Source: an uncultured Prevotellaceae bacterium
Lineage (GTDB): Bacteria; Bacteroidota; Bacteroidia; Bacteroidales; Bacteroidaceae
Assembly: GCA_946415365.1 (NCBI GenBank)
Contig: CAMKSE010000014.1
Span: 46,231-110,230, forward strand
DNA: 64,000 bases
Reading direction: 5' to 3'
Shown: positions 7,213 to 15,949 of the stretch, piece after piece
Position numbering within the stretch: position 1 is the stretch's first letter
Layout: every line of letters starts with the position of its first letter
Position numbers and translations under genes: made by a program
Notes under the pieces: model-generated
The model's input: the letters and a program-made list of their open reading frames with translations, nothing else
Database searches by the model: none
What the model was told of the DNA's origin: nothing

Positions 7213-7878
7213 ATGGAAACAAAGTTTATCGCCTATTATCGCGTTTCGACTAAGCGGCAGAATCTCGGCTTAGACGCTCAGCAAGCAACCGTTACAAATT
7301 ACGTTCGTACAAATGGCGGTGTTATCGTTGCCTCATTCCAGGAAAAGGAAAGCGGAAAGAATAACTCACGCCCTCAATTAGCTGCTGCGCTCGCTGAGTG
7401 TAAGCGCACTGGCTCCACTCTGCTTATTGCAAAGTTGGATCGTCTCAGCCGTGACATAGCCTTTATCTTCACACTGCAAAAGAACGGTGTCGAGTTTCAG
7501 GCTTGCGACTTACCCGTTTTTAATACGCTCTCGCTTGCTGTCTTTGCAGGACTGGCTCAGCAGGAAAGGGAATTGATTTCAAGCCGTACAAAGGCCGCTC
7601 TCGCTGAATTGAAGGCTAAGGGCGTGAAGTTGGGCGGTACTCACAAATTCGATGATTCTTGCAGGGAGAAATCCTTGAAGATTCGCCAGGATAACGCAAG
7701 GAATAACGAGTATAACAGACGTGCCTACGCTGCTATCCGTTACGCCTTGAATGGTGAAGTTACTATGAAGGAACTTGCAGACTACCTTAACGAAAACGGC
7801 TTTTCCACTGCTCGCGGTGGTATATGGCGCGGTAATCAAGTCAAGGCACTTGTTGAAATGATGTCTGAGGCAAAATAA
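7213..7878 (+). CDS. Serine recombinase (resolvase/invertase family)
   Basis: This 221-residue protein has the catalytic-domain motifs YYRVSTKRQ (nucleophile Ser about residue 12), KLDRLSRD and LAQQERELISSRTKAAL. A C-terminal helix-turn-helix follows (TMKELADYLNENGFSTARGG). Length and layout fit small resolvases/invertases, not large serine integrases. It makes a Ser-linked DNA break and could resolve element multimers or invert DNA. ATG 7213 is chosen because the promoter -7 box lies within the longer frame. It is the only rightward gene in the left-transcribed middle of the element, separated from the tape-measure gene by a two-way terminator. Confidence 0.9.
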   Translation: METKFIAYYRVSTKRQNLGLDAQQATVTNYVRTNGGVIVASFQEKESGKNNSRPQLAAALAECKRTGSTLLIAKLDRLSRDIAFIFTLQKNGVEFQACDLPVFNTLSLAVFAGLAQQERELISSRTKAALAELKAKGVKLGGTHKFDDSCREKSLKIRQDNARNNEYNRRAYAAIRYALNGEVTMKELADYLNENGFSTARGGIWRGNQVKALVEMMSEAK

Positions 7879-7899
7879 AGCCGTCTGACGGCAGAATAA

Positions 7900-7935
7900 C
7901 GAAGGGGTTGGCACATTGTAAGGCCAGCCCCTTCG
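7900..7935. terminator. Bidirectional terminator
   Basis: Arms CGAAGGGGTTGGC (7900-7912) and GCCAGCCCCTTCG (7923-7935) pair over 13 bp with one G-T. The hairpin lies between the convergent serine recombinase and tape-measure genes. A further perfect 6-bp hairpin GCCGTCTGACGGC (7880-7892) sits directly beside it. Confidence 0.7.
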
Positions 7936-7964
7936 CGTTGAATATAGAAGGAAAGAAGAACGTT

Positions 7965-10900
7965 CTATCTGATTTTTATAGAGTCGGCTCCGATTACCAC
8001 TTTACGGAACTGATCATAAATATCTCTTATCATTGCCGTGTTCTCCGCTGTTGCGTAAGTGTTACGGGCTATCTGCTGCAACTGTTCAAGCTGTGCCTTA
8101 CACACTCCAGGCATTTCGCTTTGTGCCTGCATAGCTTGCGCAATCTGCAATAACGACTGTCTGTTAACGCTTGTGTCGGCCCTGATGGCGTTTATATATC
8201 CGGCTAACACTGAGGCCGTTTCTTCTGTGACAGTTGCGCCCATGATAGTCCCTCTTGAACTGCTATTGCCTGAGTCTTCTTTCAGCACTCCGCTTTGGAT
8301 AAGGGCGTTTCTTGCGTTAATTAGATCCTCTGCAAGGCTCTCGTTTGCCTCCCTGATTCCTTGGAGTTCCCCAGCTGTGAACGTGCTGCCTCCCTCGCTA
8401 TCGTCGCTTGCAGCGTCGGCAATCATCTTATAAAGGGCCTTGATGCGGTCTTTGTAGGTCTCGTTGACAAGGCTGTTAAGAATGGCGTTTGTCAGCAGAT
8501 CCTCAATATTGTCTGCAAAATCCTCTGTGCTGCTGGTGAGATCTTTCAGGGTGTCAACATAAGAGCTTTTGAAACCTCCCCAGTCGTAGCCTGTCAGCTT
8601 CTCGTTTAATGCGTCTGTCAGTTCGTCGATCTTGCCAGCCCTTTCGATGTATGCGTCTAACAAATCGGACGGGTTGCTTTCTCCGTCTGTGTTCAATAAG
8701 TCTGCCCAGGCTTTAGGCGCATAGTCACGTAATAGCTGCATCTGTTCCGGGGTCAGTTGCCAAATGTCCGCAGCCGTTTTGACTTTGGTGTTATACCCTG
8801 ATTGTTTCAGCACTTTGTTGAAATCATCCCAGCCGCTAAAGTCCTGATTCAGGAAATAGTTGAAAGATGATTTTCCACCAAGTCCCAGGAATCCGTGGCC
8901 GCTGTTAGTCCATTCACTTGCACGTTTTTCAATGGCCTTACGCTGGTTCTGCTCCCACTCCTTTTCAGCAGACAAAGCCCGCCTGTAGGCTTCTTCGCTC
9001 TCTCTGTTGGTACTGTCTTTGTCGCTGATGGACTTTGCAAGGCTATCAATGGACTTTGCAAGAGCCTCGTTACTCTTGGCCAGTTCCGAAATCTGCTGTT
9101 CCATCTCTTCAATGTTGCTTCCAAAGGCCAAACCGCCAGTCAGGAGATTTCCAATACCTTTGAACAAACCGCCGACAATGTTTCCTACGCCTCCAATAAC
9201 TGAGCCGATTATCTCAGGAAGTTGTGATAAGACGGCCTCAATAACGTCTGCAACCTTCTTCAGCAGATCGTCGATAAACTTTGCTGGTTCTGTGCCCAAA
9301 AGGTCAATTATCTGAAGAATAGCACCTATAAGGCCACCAATGTTTTTCCCTGCTTCACCAAACAGATCTCCAATGTTCTTTGCAGCTTCACCTGTATCAC
9401 CTGAGAATTTCTTTATCAGATTACCAATGGCCAGCACAAAGCCTGACAAGGTTCCTGATGTTATTTGGCTAAGCACTGTATCAAAGTTTTGGAATCCCCT
9501 TGAAAGCTGTTCTGTTTTCTCCCTTAATTGATCTTGGGTTTCTGCCGTCTGTTCTTGGGCTTCCTTTACTACTCCGCTAACTTGCTCAAACTGTCCTTTC
9601 AGATCTTGGACGGTGCTTTGCTTGGTTACGTTCTTAGGATCCTTGGCGGCTTCTTCTTCGGCCTTAGTCAGACGTTCACGTATTTTCTTTGCCCGGTCGT
9701 TTGCCTCATTCAGTTCCTTTACTGACTTTCTGTAACTCTCTGCTAAGGTTGATATTTCAGCCCAAACAGATTTACTAAAGGGGTTGCTTGCGTTTACGCC
9801 TCCGGCCTCGATCAGCTGCTTTCTTAATTCCCGGTATGACTCTTTATCAGCTGCCCCAAGGTTCTTGAAGTCAGCCGTTTTCATGTAGTCATTAACTCTT
9901 TTCAGGGTCTCTTTCGCTATACCCTCCAAAACGTTTCCTATGCCGCCGAAAGTCTGCCTCCAGTCTATATTGTTAGCCAAATAGCGTGCATCCAATTGAG
10001 CGATCTGTGATTGTTTGTCGGCTTCGAGTTGCTTCTTTCTGTTTGCATCTTGCTCTTTGGCGATCTTCGCGTTATACTCTTTCGCAATGGCGTACTTCTG
10101 TTCTTCTATGGTTCCATACGCTTTCAGATAGTCGTAAAGGGATTGTAACTCCAAACGCTGACGTTCCTTGATGGCTCTTTCAGCAATGATATTGACTTCT
10201 CTCTCCCTGGCTTCACGGTTAGCTTCCTGTGCCTGTGTGTACTGGCTATCAGATGCAGCCGTTTTGTAACTGTCGGATCCGTAGAAGTTCACGCCCTTGT
10301 TTTTGGGGTCAGCGTCCCAAAGCTTTTTGGCCTCTTCAATACGTTTCAATTTCAGATCTTCGTACTCGCGTCTGATGGCCTCCAGTTTCTTCTCTTTGTC
10401 GAGTTCTATCTGCAAAAGGACTTTCTCTGTACCTTCTTCCATTGCGTTTATCTCTGCCTGACGTGTACTAAATTCGGTGTCCTTTGCCGCTCTCTCGGCT
10501 TCTACGCCTTGCCTTGTAAGGATCTGCAAGCGTTTCTCTTCTGCCTTGCCTTGCTTCTCAGCCTCCCGCTTAGCTGCTGCGGCTTTTCTCGCTGCTTCCT
10601 TGTCTGCCTTGTCAGTCTTGGTTGTACTATAGACAGAAAGGCGTTTGTCAAGGTCTGAGATCTTCTTTCTCAGTTCCTCGCCCTTAGTCCCTGCGGCTTC
10701 TTCCTCGTTCAAAAGGTCAAGTTGCGCCTGAAGGTTTGCCTTCTGTGCTTGCAGCTGCTCCTTTCGGGTCTTGTTCTGTTCTTTCAGGATTCCCAGCCGT
10801 TTTAATTCAGACTTGGCCTTTTCTTCTTCCAACTTAGCAATGTCGTAATAGACATCAATCTCCTTTTCAAGGGTGTCTGCTTCATCGTTGATGTTCTTAA

Positions 10901-12581
10901 CTCGCTGCTCAAAGCGGCCCTTTGCAATGTCTTCGGCTTTGGATCCTTGCTGGTTCGCTGTAAAGTTGCCAGTTCCCGTCGTGCTGATCTGTGACATACT
11001 TCCGGCTATCTTGTCAGTCAGGGAAACGCCTTTCTTTTCCTCTTGCTTTGCCTCTTCACGCTTCAAGAAAGCCTCTTTGTATTTCTCTTTGGCCAACTCC
11101 CTTGCAGCCTCAGCCCTTGCGCGTGACTTCAAAGCCTCAATAACTGCGGGTGTGTATTCTACGAAAGCCCGCTCTGCACTTGTCACGTCACGGATGGAAA
11201 GCCCCATCTGGTCGAAAGCGGACTGATTGTTTTCTATCCAGGCAATTTGCTCAGCCTCGCCCTTCAATTCCTTCCACTCTGAGGCCAGTTTCTTTATACT
11301 CATGGCATTATCTGAGAATTTGCCGTCGGATTTCTCCAAAGCTTCGTTAAGTTTCTCTGTTGCGTCTGCCGTGCTGATGGCTGCACGCTGCCCCGTAAGC
11401 ATCTGCTTAGCCCAGGATCCTATTTCCTTGCCATAGACGGTTAAAAGGGTCACTCCAACTATAAGGGCGGTCTGCCAGCTAAAGAAAGACTTCATTAACT
11501 GCTTCCAAACTGGCGTGGTGGTCTCTCCCATAACCTTAGCGGCCTTTGTTGCCTCCCTTGCCATTTTGATCTGATCTGCCAAAATGGGAATGTTATTGCT
11601 GATAGCGAGTGTGAACATACCAATGCCCATACTGGCGTTAGGAAGTTCCCGGATAATCTGCTGCAAAGACATGTTAAGGCCGTTGTAAGATCTGCCAAGG
11701 TAGTTTCCTACGTTTCTTTGATGGTTGCCGATGGTAGCGTCCAGTTCCTTGATCTTCGTGTCGGCCTTCTGAATGGATGCAAGCAATTCCTTTCCGAAGT
11801 CGCTGTTACGCTGCTCTTCTGTCATGGCCCGGTAAGCCATACGCATACGTCCAAGGCTCTGTGACAGTTCGTTCATGGATCCGTCTGCAGCCTGTGCGAG
11901 TTTTATGTCATTGCGTAATGACTGCACGGAAGATTGGAGGGCCTGCTTGTGTCTCTCCCTGGCTGCTGTCAGCTGCTCCAAACGCTTGCGTTGGTTCTCT
12001 GTCATGCTGCCTTGTTTCTCCACGTCCTTATTGATAATCTTCATTTCCTTATCGATAAGGGAAATGGCGTTTTTCTCTTCTACGATGGTGGCCGTGTTCT
12101 TCGCAAGGCTTCCAAGAACTGCGTCAACTTGTGCCCGGAGTTCTTCGTAACTCTTTGCCTGCTGCTGCACTGCCTCGGCGTTCTGCTGTGCTGCCTGAGT
12201 GTTTGCCGTTGTGGATCCAGTCGTGTCCGTCGTAGTGGTGTTCACCTTGGCTTCTGCCTCCACCGTTACACCCTTGCTTGCAGCGTTAACGATTTTCTCC
12301 TGTGCCTCTATGATGGCGCGTGCTGCCTCCGTTACTCTGTTGGTGTCGATGTCGGGGGCTACCTTGATAGTGAAAGGCTCAGCGTTAAGGCTGTCCTGTA
12401 TCTGCTTCTTGATGGCTGTCAAGGCCCCGTCTGCTTTAAGGGCTATGTCCTTGATAGTGATCTTCTTGAAGTTGTCGAAGTTCTCCTGAAGCTTCTCTGA
12501 GTCTTTCAGGATCTTCTCAATAATAGGGCTAAGTTTGTCATTCGCCCCAAGTTCCAAATATAGTTTATCCTGGTCATTCAT
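7965..12581 (-). CDS. Phage tail tape-measure protein
   Basis: This 1538-residue protein is dominated by coiled coil, with an N-terminal helical part and the segment TIGNHQRNVGNYLGRSYNGL typical of Bacteroidetes tape-measure proteins. It has a hydrophobic helix (SWQTALIVGVTLLTVYG) near residue 375, long KEEKRL/EAERAAKD repeats in the middle, and a Gly/Ile-rich hydrophobic region (EIIGSVIGGVGNIVGGLFKG) in the last third. Such proteins set tail length and pass into the host envelope with the DNA. It starts three bases after the upstream stop. It is by far the largest gene of the element, yet no tail-tube, baseplate, portal or terminase gene accompanies it. Confidence 0.85.
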   Translation of the reverse strand: MNDQDKLYLELGANDKLSPIIEKILKDSEKLQENFDNFKKITIKDIALKADGALTAIKKQIQDSLNAEPFTIKVAPDIDTNRVTEAARAIIEAQEKIVNAASKGVTVEAEAKVNTTTTDTTGSTTANTQAAQQNAEAVQQQAKSYEELRAQVDAVLGSLAKNTATIVEEKNAISLIDKEMKIINKDVEKQGSMTENQRKRLEQLTAARERHKQALQSSVQSLRNDIKLAQAADGSMNELSQSLGRMRMAYRAMTEEQRNSDFGKELLASIQKADTKIKELDATIGNHQRNVGNYLGRSYNGLNMSLQQIIRELPNASMGIGMFTLAISNNIPILADQIKMAREATKAAKVMGETTTPVWKQLMKSFFSWQTALIVGVTLLTVYGKEIGSWAKQMLTGQRAAISTADATEKLNEALEKSDGKFSDNAMSIKKLASEWKELKGEAEQIAWIENNQSAFDQMGLSIRDVTSAERAFVEYTPAVIEALKSRARAEAARELAKEKYKEAFLKREEAKQEEKKGVSLTDKIAGSMSQISTTGTGNFTANQQGSKAEDIAKGRFEQRVKNINDEADTLEKEIDVYYDIAKLEEEKAKSELKRLGILKEQNKTRKEQLQAQKANLQAQLDLLNEEEAAGTKGEELRKKISDLDKRLSVYSTTKTDKADKEAARKAAAAKREAEKQGKAEEKRLQILTRQGVEAERAAKDTEFSTRQAEINAMEEGTEKVLLQIELDKEKKLEAIRREYEDLKLKRIEEAKKLWDADPKNKGVNFYGSDSYKTAASDSQYTQAQEANREAREREVNIIAERAIKERQRLELQSLYDYLKAYGTIEEQKYAIAKEYNAKIAKEQDANRKKQLEADKQSQIAQLDARYLANNIDWRQTFGGIGNVLEGIAKETLKRVNDYMKTADFKNLGAADKESYRELRKQLIEAGGVNASNPFSKSVWAEISTLAESYRKSVKELNEANDRAKKIRERLTKAEEEAAKDPKNVTKQSTVQDLKGQFEQVSGVVKEAQEQTAETQDQLREKTEQLSRGFQNFDTVLSQITSGTLSGFVLAIGNLIKKFSGDTGEAAKNIGDLFGEAGKNIGGLIGAILQIIDLLGTEPAKFIDDLLKKVADVIEAVLSQLPEIIGSVIGGVGNIVGGLFKGIGNLLTGGLAFGSNIEEMEQQISELAKSNEALAKSIDSLAKSISDKDSTNRESEEAYRRALSAEKEWEQNQRKAIEKRASEWTNSGHGFLGLGGKSSFNYFLNQDFSGWDDFNKVLKQSGYNTKVKTAADIWQLTPEQMQLLRDYAPKAWADLLNTDGESNPSDLLDAYIERAGKIDELTDALNEKLTGYDWGGFKSSYVDTLKDLTSSTEDFADNIEDLLTNAILNSLVNETYKDRIKALYKMIADAASDDSEGGSTFTAGELQGIREANESLAEDLINARNALIQSGVLKEDSGNSSSRGTIMGATVTEETASVLAGYINAIRADTSVNRQSLLQIAQAMQAQSEMPGVCKAQLEQLQQIARNTYATAENTAMIRDIYDQFRKVVIGADSIKIR

Positions 12582-12584
12582 AAA

Positions 12585-13055
12585 TTATTCTCCTTTCCAT
12601 GTTTTTAGTTTCTGCTCGTATAACTCCCGCAAGCTGTCATTAAGGCTGTCATTTGCCTCGAAAACGGCCTGCATCTTTGCCAGGGCCAAAGCGATATGAA
12701 GTTCTATGGCTTTGCCAAGTTGAATGTGCTGCACGGCTGCTTCTAAGAGCTGCATAGCCTCAACTTCGTTATATCCAGTATATTCAAGGCGTTTCTTCCA
12801 TATCCAGCGGCGCAAGTTCCTGAAGAAGTGGCTGCTACCGTGAAGATCTGCCAGCACAAGAGACAACAAAAGCACCTCCCTATGATGGCGGTCTTTCATT
12901 GTGTCATTCTCTGAGGCTGTTTCCAGCACTCCGTTAAACCTTTCTGCCGTCCCCTTGCTGAAGAAATGCACCAAACGGGCCTTTCCCTTGAAGGTTATCG
13001 GCTGCGGCTGCAAGGATTTCAACTCTTCCAGCTGCCTTTCAAATGATGTGTTCAT
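12585..13055 (-). CDS. Hypothetical protein upstream of the tape measure, possible tail-assembly chaperone
   Basis: A 156-residue helical soluble protein (MNTSFERQLEELKSLQPQPI...) ending EQKLKTWKGE three bases before the tape-measure start. In many siphophages the gene directly upstream of the tape measure is a tail-assembly chaperone, so that role is possible from position alone. No slippage site was sought successfully. A leftward -7 box (CAAAGATA, 13093-13100) gives these two genes their own promoter. Confidence 0.5.
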   Translation of the reverse strand: MNTSFERQLEELKSLQPQPITFKGKARLVHFFSKGTAERFNGVLETASENDTMKDRHHREVLLLSLVLADLHGSSHFFRNLRRWIWKKRLEYTGYNEVEAMQLLEAAVQHIQLGKAIELHIALALAKMQAVFEANDSLNDSLRELYEQKLKTWKGE

Positions 13056-13193
13056 AAAGATCCTTCTATTGTTATCCTGAAAATATTCGTTACAAAGATA
13101 CGCATAATTTCTTAGAAATAAGCGTTTCTGAGCGTTTTTCTTTCTGTGGGGCGATAAATTGCCCGGAAGTAGAGCGAAATGCCGCCAGCGGCC

Positions 13194-13346
13194 TTAGAAA
13201 AGCCGTGTCTGTGGCGTGCAACTGTCTCTGTCTGTCACCACTGAGCCATATTTCGGGCTGTCTTTGTTATTGCAGTAGCCAGTCCATATTTCATGCTTAG
13301 CAAAGAACTGCTTACAAGCCATATTATCACATTCTATACACTTCAT
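13194..13346 (-). CDS. 50-residue cysteine-rich protein, putative zinc binder
   Basis: A short minus-strand frame from ATG 13346 to TAA 13194 encodes MKCIECDNMACKQFFAKHEI and ends with Cys and Pro in a polar tail. Cysteines at residues 3, 6, 11, 25 and 43 and His 18 give possible zinc ligands (CxxC...C...C). It starts 11 bases after the DnaB stop, fitting the replication operon. Small CxxC proteins are common in phages. Function unknown. Confidence 0.5.
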   Translation of the reverse strand: MKCIECDNMACKQFFAKHEIWTGYCNNKDSPKYGSVVTDRDSCTPQTRLF

Positions 13347-13357
13347 ATTCGTAAAAT

Positions 13358-14755
13358 TTAAAATGGATCGTCTTCTGATTTTTGAGAGTTGGGACTTAAT
13401 AAAGGGGCACTGCTTAGTTCATGGAACTGCGTTTGCTCTCCCTTGAAGCCTAAGATATATTTTTGCCATACTTGGCCGTTCCTGCACTTGCAAACTTGAA
13501 TCTGTGCCGTCCCTTTGGGATCTACGTTGGCATATTTGCCGCTGTATCTGCTGCCCGTTGCCTCCGGCCTGAATATCAGATAACAGTTATCACACCCTTC
13601 CAAAATCTGCCCGCTGCCTCTAAGGTAATCTGGTGAAGGCTCCTTGCTGTCATGGTCACGGGACAGTTGGGAAAGGAGTACCACAAATATATTTTCCTGC
13701 TTTGCCAGGTTCTTCAACATTCGCACCACGTCACCGTAAAACTCTTCACGGCTTGATTTCTTGTCACGCCTGCTGGTACTCATTATCTGTAAGTAATCTA
13801 CGAATATACCACGTATCTTGTTGCGCCTCACAAATGTCCTGGCACTGCAAAGAATGTCCTCTATTGACGTGGTGGCCTTCTCGTTGAAATAGATCGGTAA
13901 TCCTGCCAGCCTTGCCTTTGATGTCCTGAAACGCTGCCATTCCTCTTGTGTCAGCTGTTCCGGGCTGTTAAGCATGGTAGAGACGTTAAGCCCTGCGTCC
14001 GCTGCTGCGGCCCTTGCCATAAGTTCGGCCTTGCTCATTTCCATTGTATAGAAGGCTATGGGATCCCCTTCTACTGCGACATTGACGGCCATTTGCAGGG
14101 CTATGGAACTTTTGCCCTGTCCGGGGTAGGCTCCTATAACGTTCAAGTGGGTAGGCTTCAAGCCTCCCCGTTCATCAAAGCAGACAAAGCCAGTTTTGAC
14201 TCCAGCCCCTTCGCCCTTGATCTGTGCTATCAGCATGGTCTCCAGTTCGTCGAGCGCGTCCGCTGCTGTAGAAATGTCCGTTACCGCATTATCAGAAATA
14301 GACTGCATTTTCTCCGCTGCCTCGCTTATGGTGTCCGTTATGTCCTTTGTCCTGTCTGCGGCCCCGTCTGCAAGATTGTGAAGGTTGAGCAATACCTGGC
14401 GGCGTTGCCACAGATCGTTAAGGTTGGAGGCGTTAGAATATACCGTTGCCGATGTTGCGACGCTCTGAGAGATCTCTGTAACTTCGTAAGGCCAGTTTTC
14501 CACCGTAACACCTTTGGCGGGATTCTCGATCATGTATTCTGCCAACGTGCAAACATCTATGGCCTGCCCGTTAAAGAGCATATCGGAAACGGCCTCAAAT
14601 ATGGCCCTATATTTCGGAACTGTGAAAATGTGGGATTTCAATATGTTCCCAACTTCGTAATAACAAGACGGATGATTGATAAGAGCACCGATAACGGCCT
14701 TCTCACATTCCTTGTCTATAAGTCCAAGCATTGCCTCAGATAAATCCTTCTGCAT
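13358..14755 (-). CDS. dnaB: Replicative DnaB-like helicase
   Basis: A 465-residue protein with an N-terminal DnaB helical domain (about 10-110) and a RecA-type helicase domain. Walker A is GAYPGQGKSS (208-217), Walker B ends GIFVDYLQIM (Asp 320), and a later motif is VVLLSQLSRD. It should form a hexameric ATP-driven 5'-3' helicase that unwinds the element's DNA. It lies directly downstream of a putative replication protein and starts five bases after that stop. A resident DnaB implies that the element replicates autonomously at some stage. Confidence 0.9.
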   Translation of the reverse strand: MQKDLSEAMLGLIDKECEKAVIGALINHPSCYYEVGNILKSHIFTVPKYRAIFEAVSDMLFNGQAIDVCTLAEYMIENPAKGVTVENWPYEVTEISQSVATSATVYSNASNLNDLWQRRQVLLNLHNLADGAADRTKDITDTISEAAEKMQSISDNAVTDISTAADALDELETMLIAQIKGEGAGVKTGFVCFDERGGLKPTHLNVIGAYPGQGKSSIALQMAVNVAVEGDPIAFYTMEMSKAELMARAAAADAGLNVSTMLNSPEQLTQEEWQRFRTSKARLAGLPIYFNEKATTSIEDILCSARTFVRRNKIRGIFVDYLQIMSTSRRDKKSSREEFYGDVVRMLKNLAKQENIFVVLLSQLSRDHDSKEPSPDYLRGSGQILEGCDNCYLIFRPEATGSRYSGKYANVDPKGTAQIQVCKCRNGQVWQKYILGFKGEQTQFHELSSAPLLSPNSQKSEDDPF

Positions 14756-14760
14756 AGTTG

Positions 14761-15402
14761 TTACCTTTTATCACGTTTGAGCCATTCAAGACAAGTCCTG
14801 TAAATGCTTCGCTTAGTCTTGGGTACGTCTTTATTATTCTCCATTGCAAGGAGTTTGCCTGTAAGAATTTTCTTGTCTTTGTCTGCTGCCTCCATAAGCT
14901 TCTGATATTCCTCTTCTGTCGGAATGTTCATTTTCAGCAAATGGGTGCAGTTCTTATTGAGCCAATCAATAAAATTTTGATAATCAGGAGAGACAGAGAC
15001 AGACGGCCCCGCCGTCGTTTCTTCTGTATCTTCTTTCGTTTCGATAGAAACATTGTTATTGTTATTGTTATTGTTATTGTTATTGTGTATTCGGTCGTAT
15101 TCGGTCGTATTCGAACGTATATCTTCGTATTCGGTCGTATTCGATGGTAACTTTTTGTAACGCTTTAGAATGTTCTCACGGTTACGATCACACTTATCCT
15201 TATATTTCTTTTGATCTTTATCATAATCAGACATGAATACTTTAAAGGCTAACAGTACTCCCCTTTCCGTGTCCTCGCCTGGTTCCTCTCCAGTCTTATG
15301 ATAGTGGAGAATATGACGAAGGAACTTCATTCCTTCCTCTTCGGTCATGTTATCGAATAGCATAACCGTGTTATCAGACAATAATAAACCGCCTTTCTTC
15401 AT
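14761..15402 (-). CDS. Phage-type replication protein with poly-Asn tract
   Basis: This 213-residue protein has an N-terminal domain (LLSDNTVMLFDNMTEEEGMK...) of the type seen in Bacteroidetes phage replication proteins next to DnaB (compare DUF6291, from memory). Repeated NTTEY units and a run of 11 Asn form a linker, followed by a C-terminal helical domain (IDWLNKNCTHLL...). The poly-Asn is encoded by a 6-bp microsatellite (about 15052-15086) and the NTTEY units by CGTATTCGG repeats, so linker length could vary in frame. It probably helps load DnaB or initiates replication. Confidence 0.65.
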   Translation of the reverse strand: MKKGGLLLSDNTVMLFDNMTEEEGMKFLRHILHYHKTGEEPGEDTERGVLLAFKVFMSDYDKDQKKYKDKCDRNRENILKRYKKLPSNTTEYEDIRSNTTEYDRIHNNNNNNNNNNNVSIETKEDTEETTAGPSVSVSPDYQNFIDWLNKNCTHLLKMNIPTEEEYQKLMEAADKDKKILTGKLLAMENNKDVPKTKRSIYRTCLEWLKRDKR

Positions 15403-15414
15403 AGAGCAATCCTC

Positions 15415-15720
15415 CTACTGGCGTACATACTTGCCAACTTTACCGCCGTCGATAAGCTGCTGCACCGTTTCAGCGTTATAATACTTAGTCCTGCCATTCA
15501 CGCGGGTAGGCTTCAGGATCCCGTCCTTTTCCCATCGCCAAAGGGTAACAGAAGTTATCTTGAAGATCTTCTGCAAGTCCTTTGCAGTGTAGATTTCGGG
15601 TTCCCGGACTCTTTCGCCCTTTTCCTCACCTCTGAAACGCGCAATTTCCTCGCGCACCGCATTTCTTATAATACGGTCAAGGTCTGTAAGATCTGTAATT
15701 ACCATGTTCTTTCCTTCCAT
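15415..15720 (-). CDS. Helix-turn-helix protein (MerR/excisionase type)
   Basis: A 101-residue protein with an N-terminal helix and a C-terminal DNA-binding domain: EIYTAKDLQKIFKITSVTLW, then RWEKDGILKPTRVNGRTKYY, then the final helix AETVQQLIDG. Such proteins are common as small regulators in Bacteroidetes mobile elements. Starts at 15765, 15720 and 15705 are possible; 15720 avoids overlap with the upstream gene. It belongs to the leftward replication operon. Confidence 0.7.
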   Translation of the reverse strand: MEGKNMVITDLTDLDRIIRNAVREEIARFRGEEKGERVREPEIYTAKDLQKIFKITSVTLWRWEKDGILKPTRVNGRTKYYNAETVQQLIDGGKVGKYVRQ

Positions 15721-15733
15721 ATATGCGCGTTCA

Positions 15734-15907
15734 TTATCGATTAAACTTCGCGTCGATTTTGTCAAGGCTGTATATTATCTTTCTGCCGATACGATTATAA
15801 CAGCCTGAGAATTTGCCCTCTCTCTGCCATCTGTTGACGGTTCCAGGGGCTACTCTTAAATAATTGGCAAGTTCGTTTTGCCCGTAAACAAGTCTTTCTT
15901 CAGTCAT
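15734..15907 (-). CDS. 57-residue excisionase-like helix-turn-helix protein
   Basis: From ATG 15907 the frame reads MTEERLVYGQNELANYLRVA, then PGTVNRWQREGKFSGCYNRI, then a short wing. It is a compact excisionase-type winged helix. It is similar to the protein at 5560-5757, sharing YG, LRVxPxTV and GCYNR. It is the first gene after the leftward promoter with -7 box CAAAGTTA (15936-15943), and so the leader of the replication operon. Likely an excision factor or early regulator. Confidence 0.6.
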   Translation of the reverse strand: MTEERLVYGQNELANYLRVAPGTVNRWQREGKFSGCYNRIGRKIIYSLDKIDAKFNR

Positions 15908-15949
15908 CTTTACAAAATTTTATGATTTCTGAGTGCAAAGTTACGAAAT

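Noticed and set aside
13946..14743. 265-codon rightward frame across dnaB
   Set aside because: Antisense shadow of the helicase gene; Cys/His-rich composition without domain structure.
15052..15086. Short-unit repeat considered as a CRISPR-like array
   Set aside because: Six-base microsatellite inside a coding frame (poly-Asn), with no spacers. No CRISPR array was found anywhere in the window.
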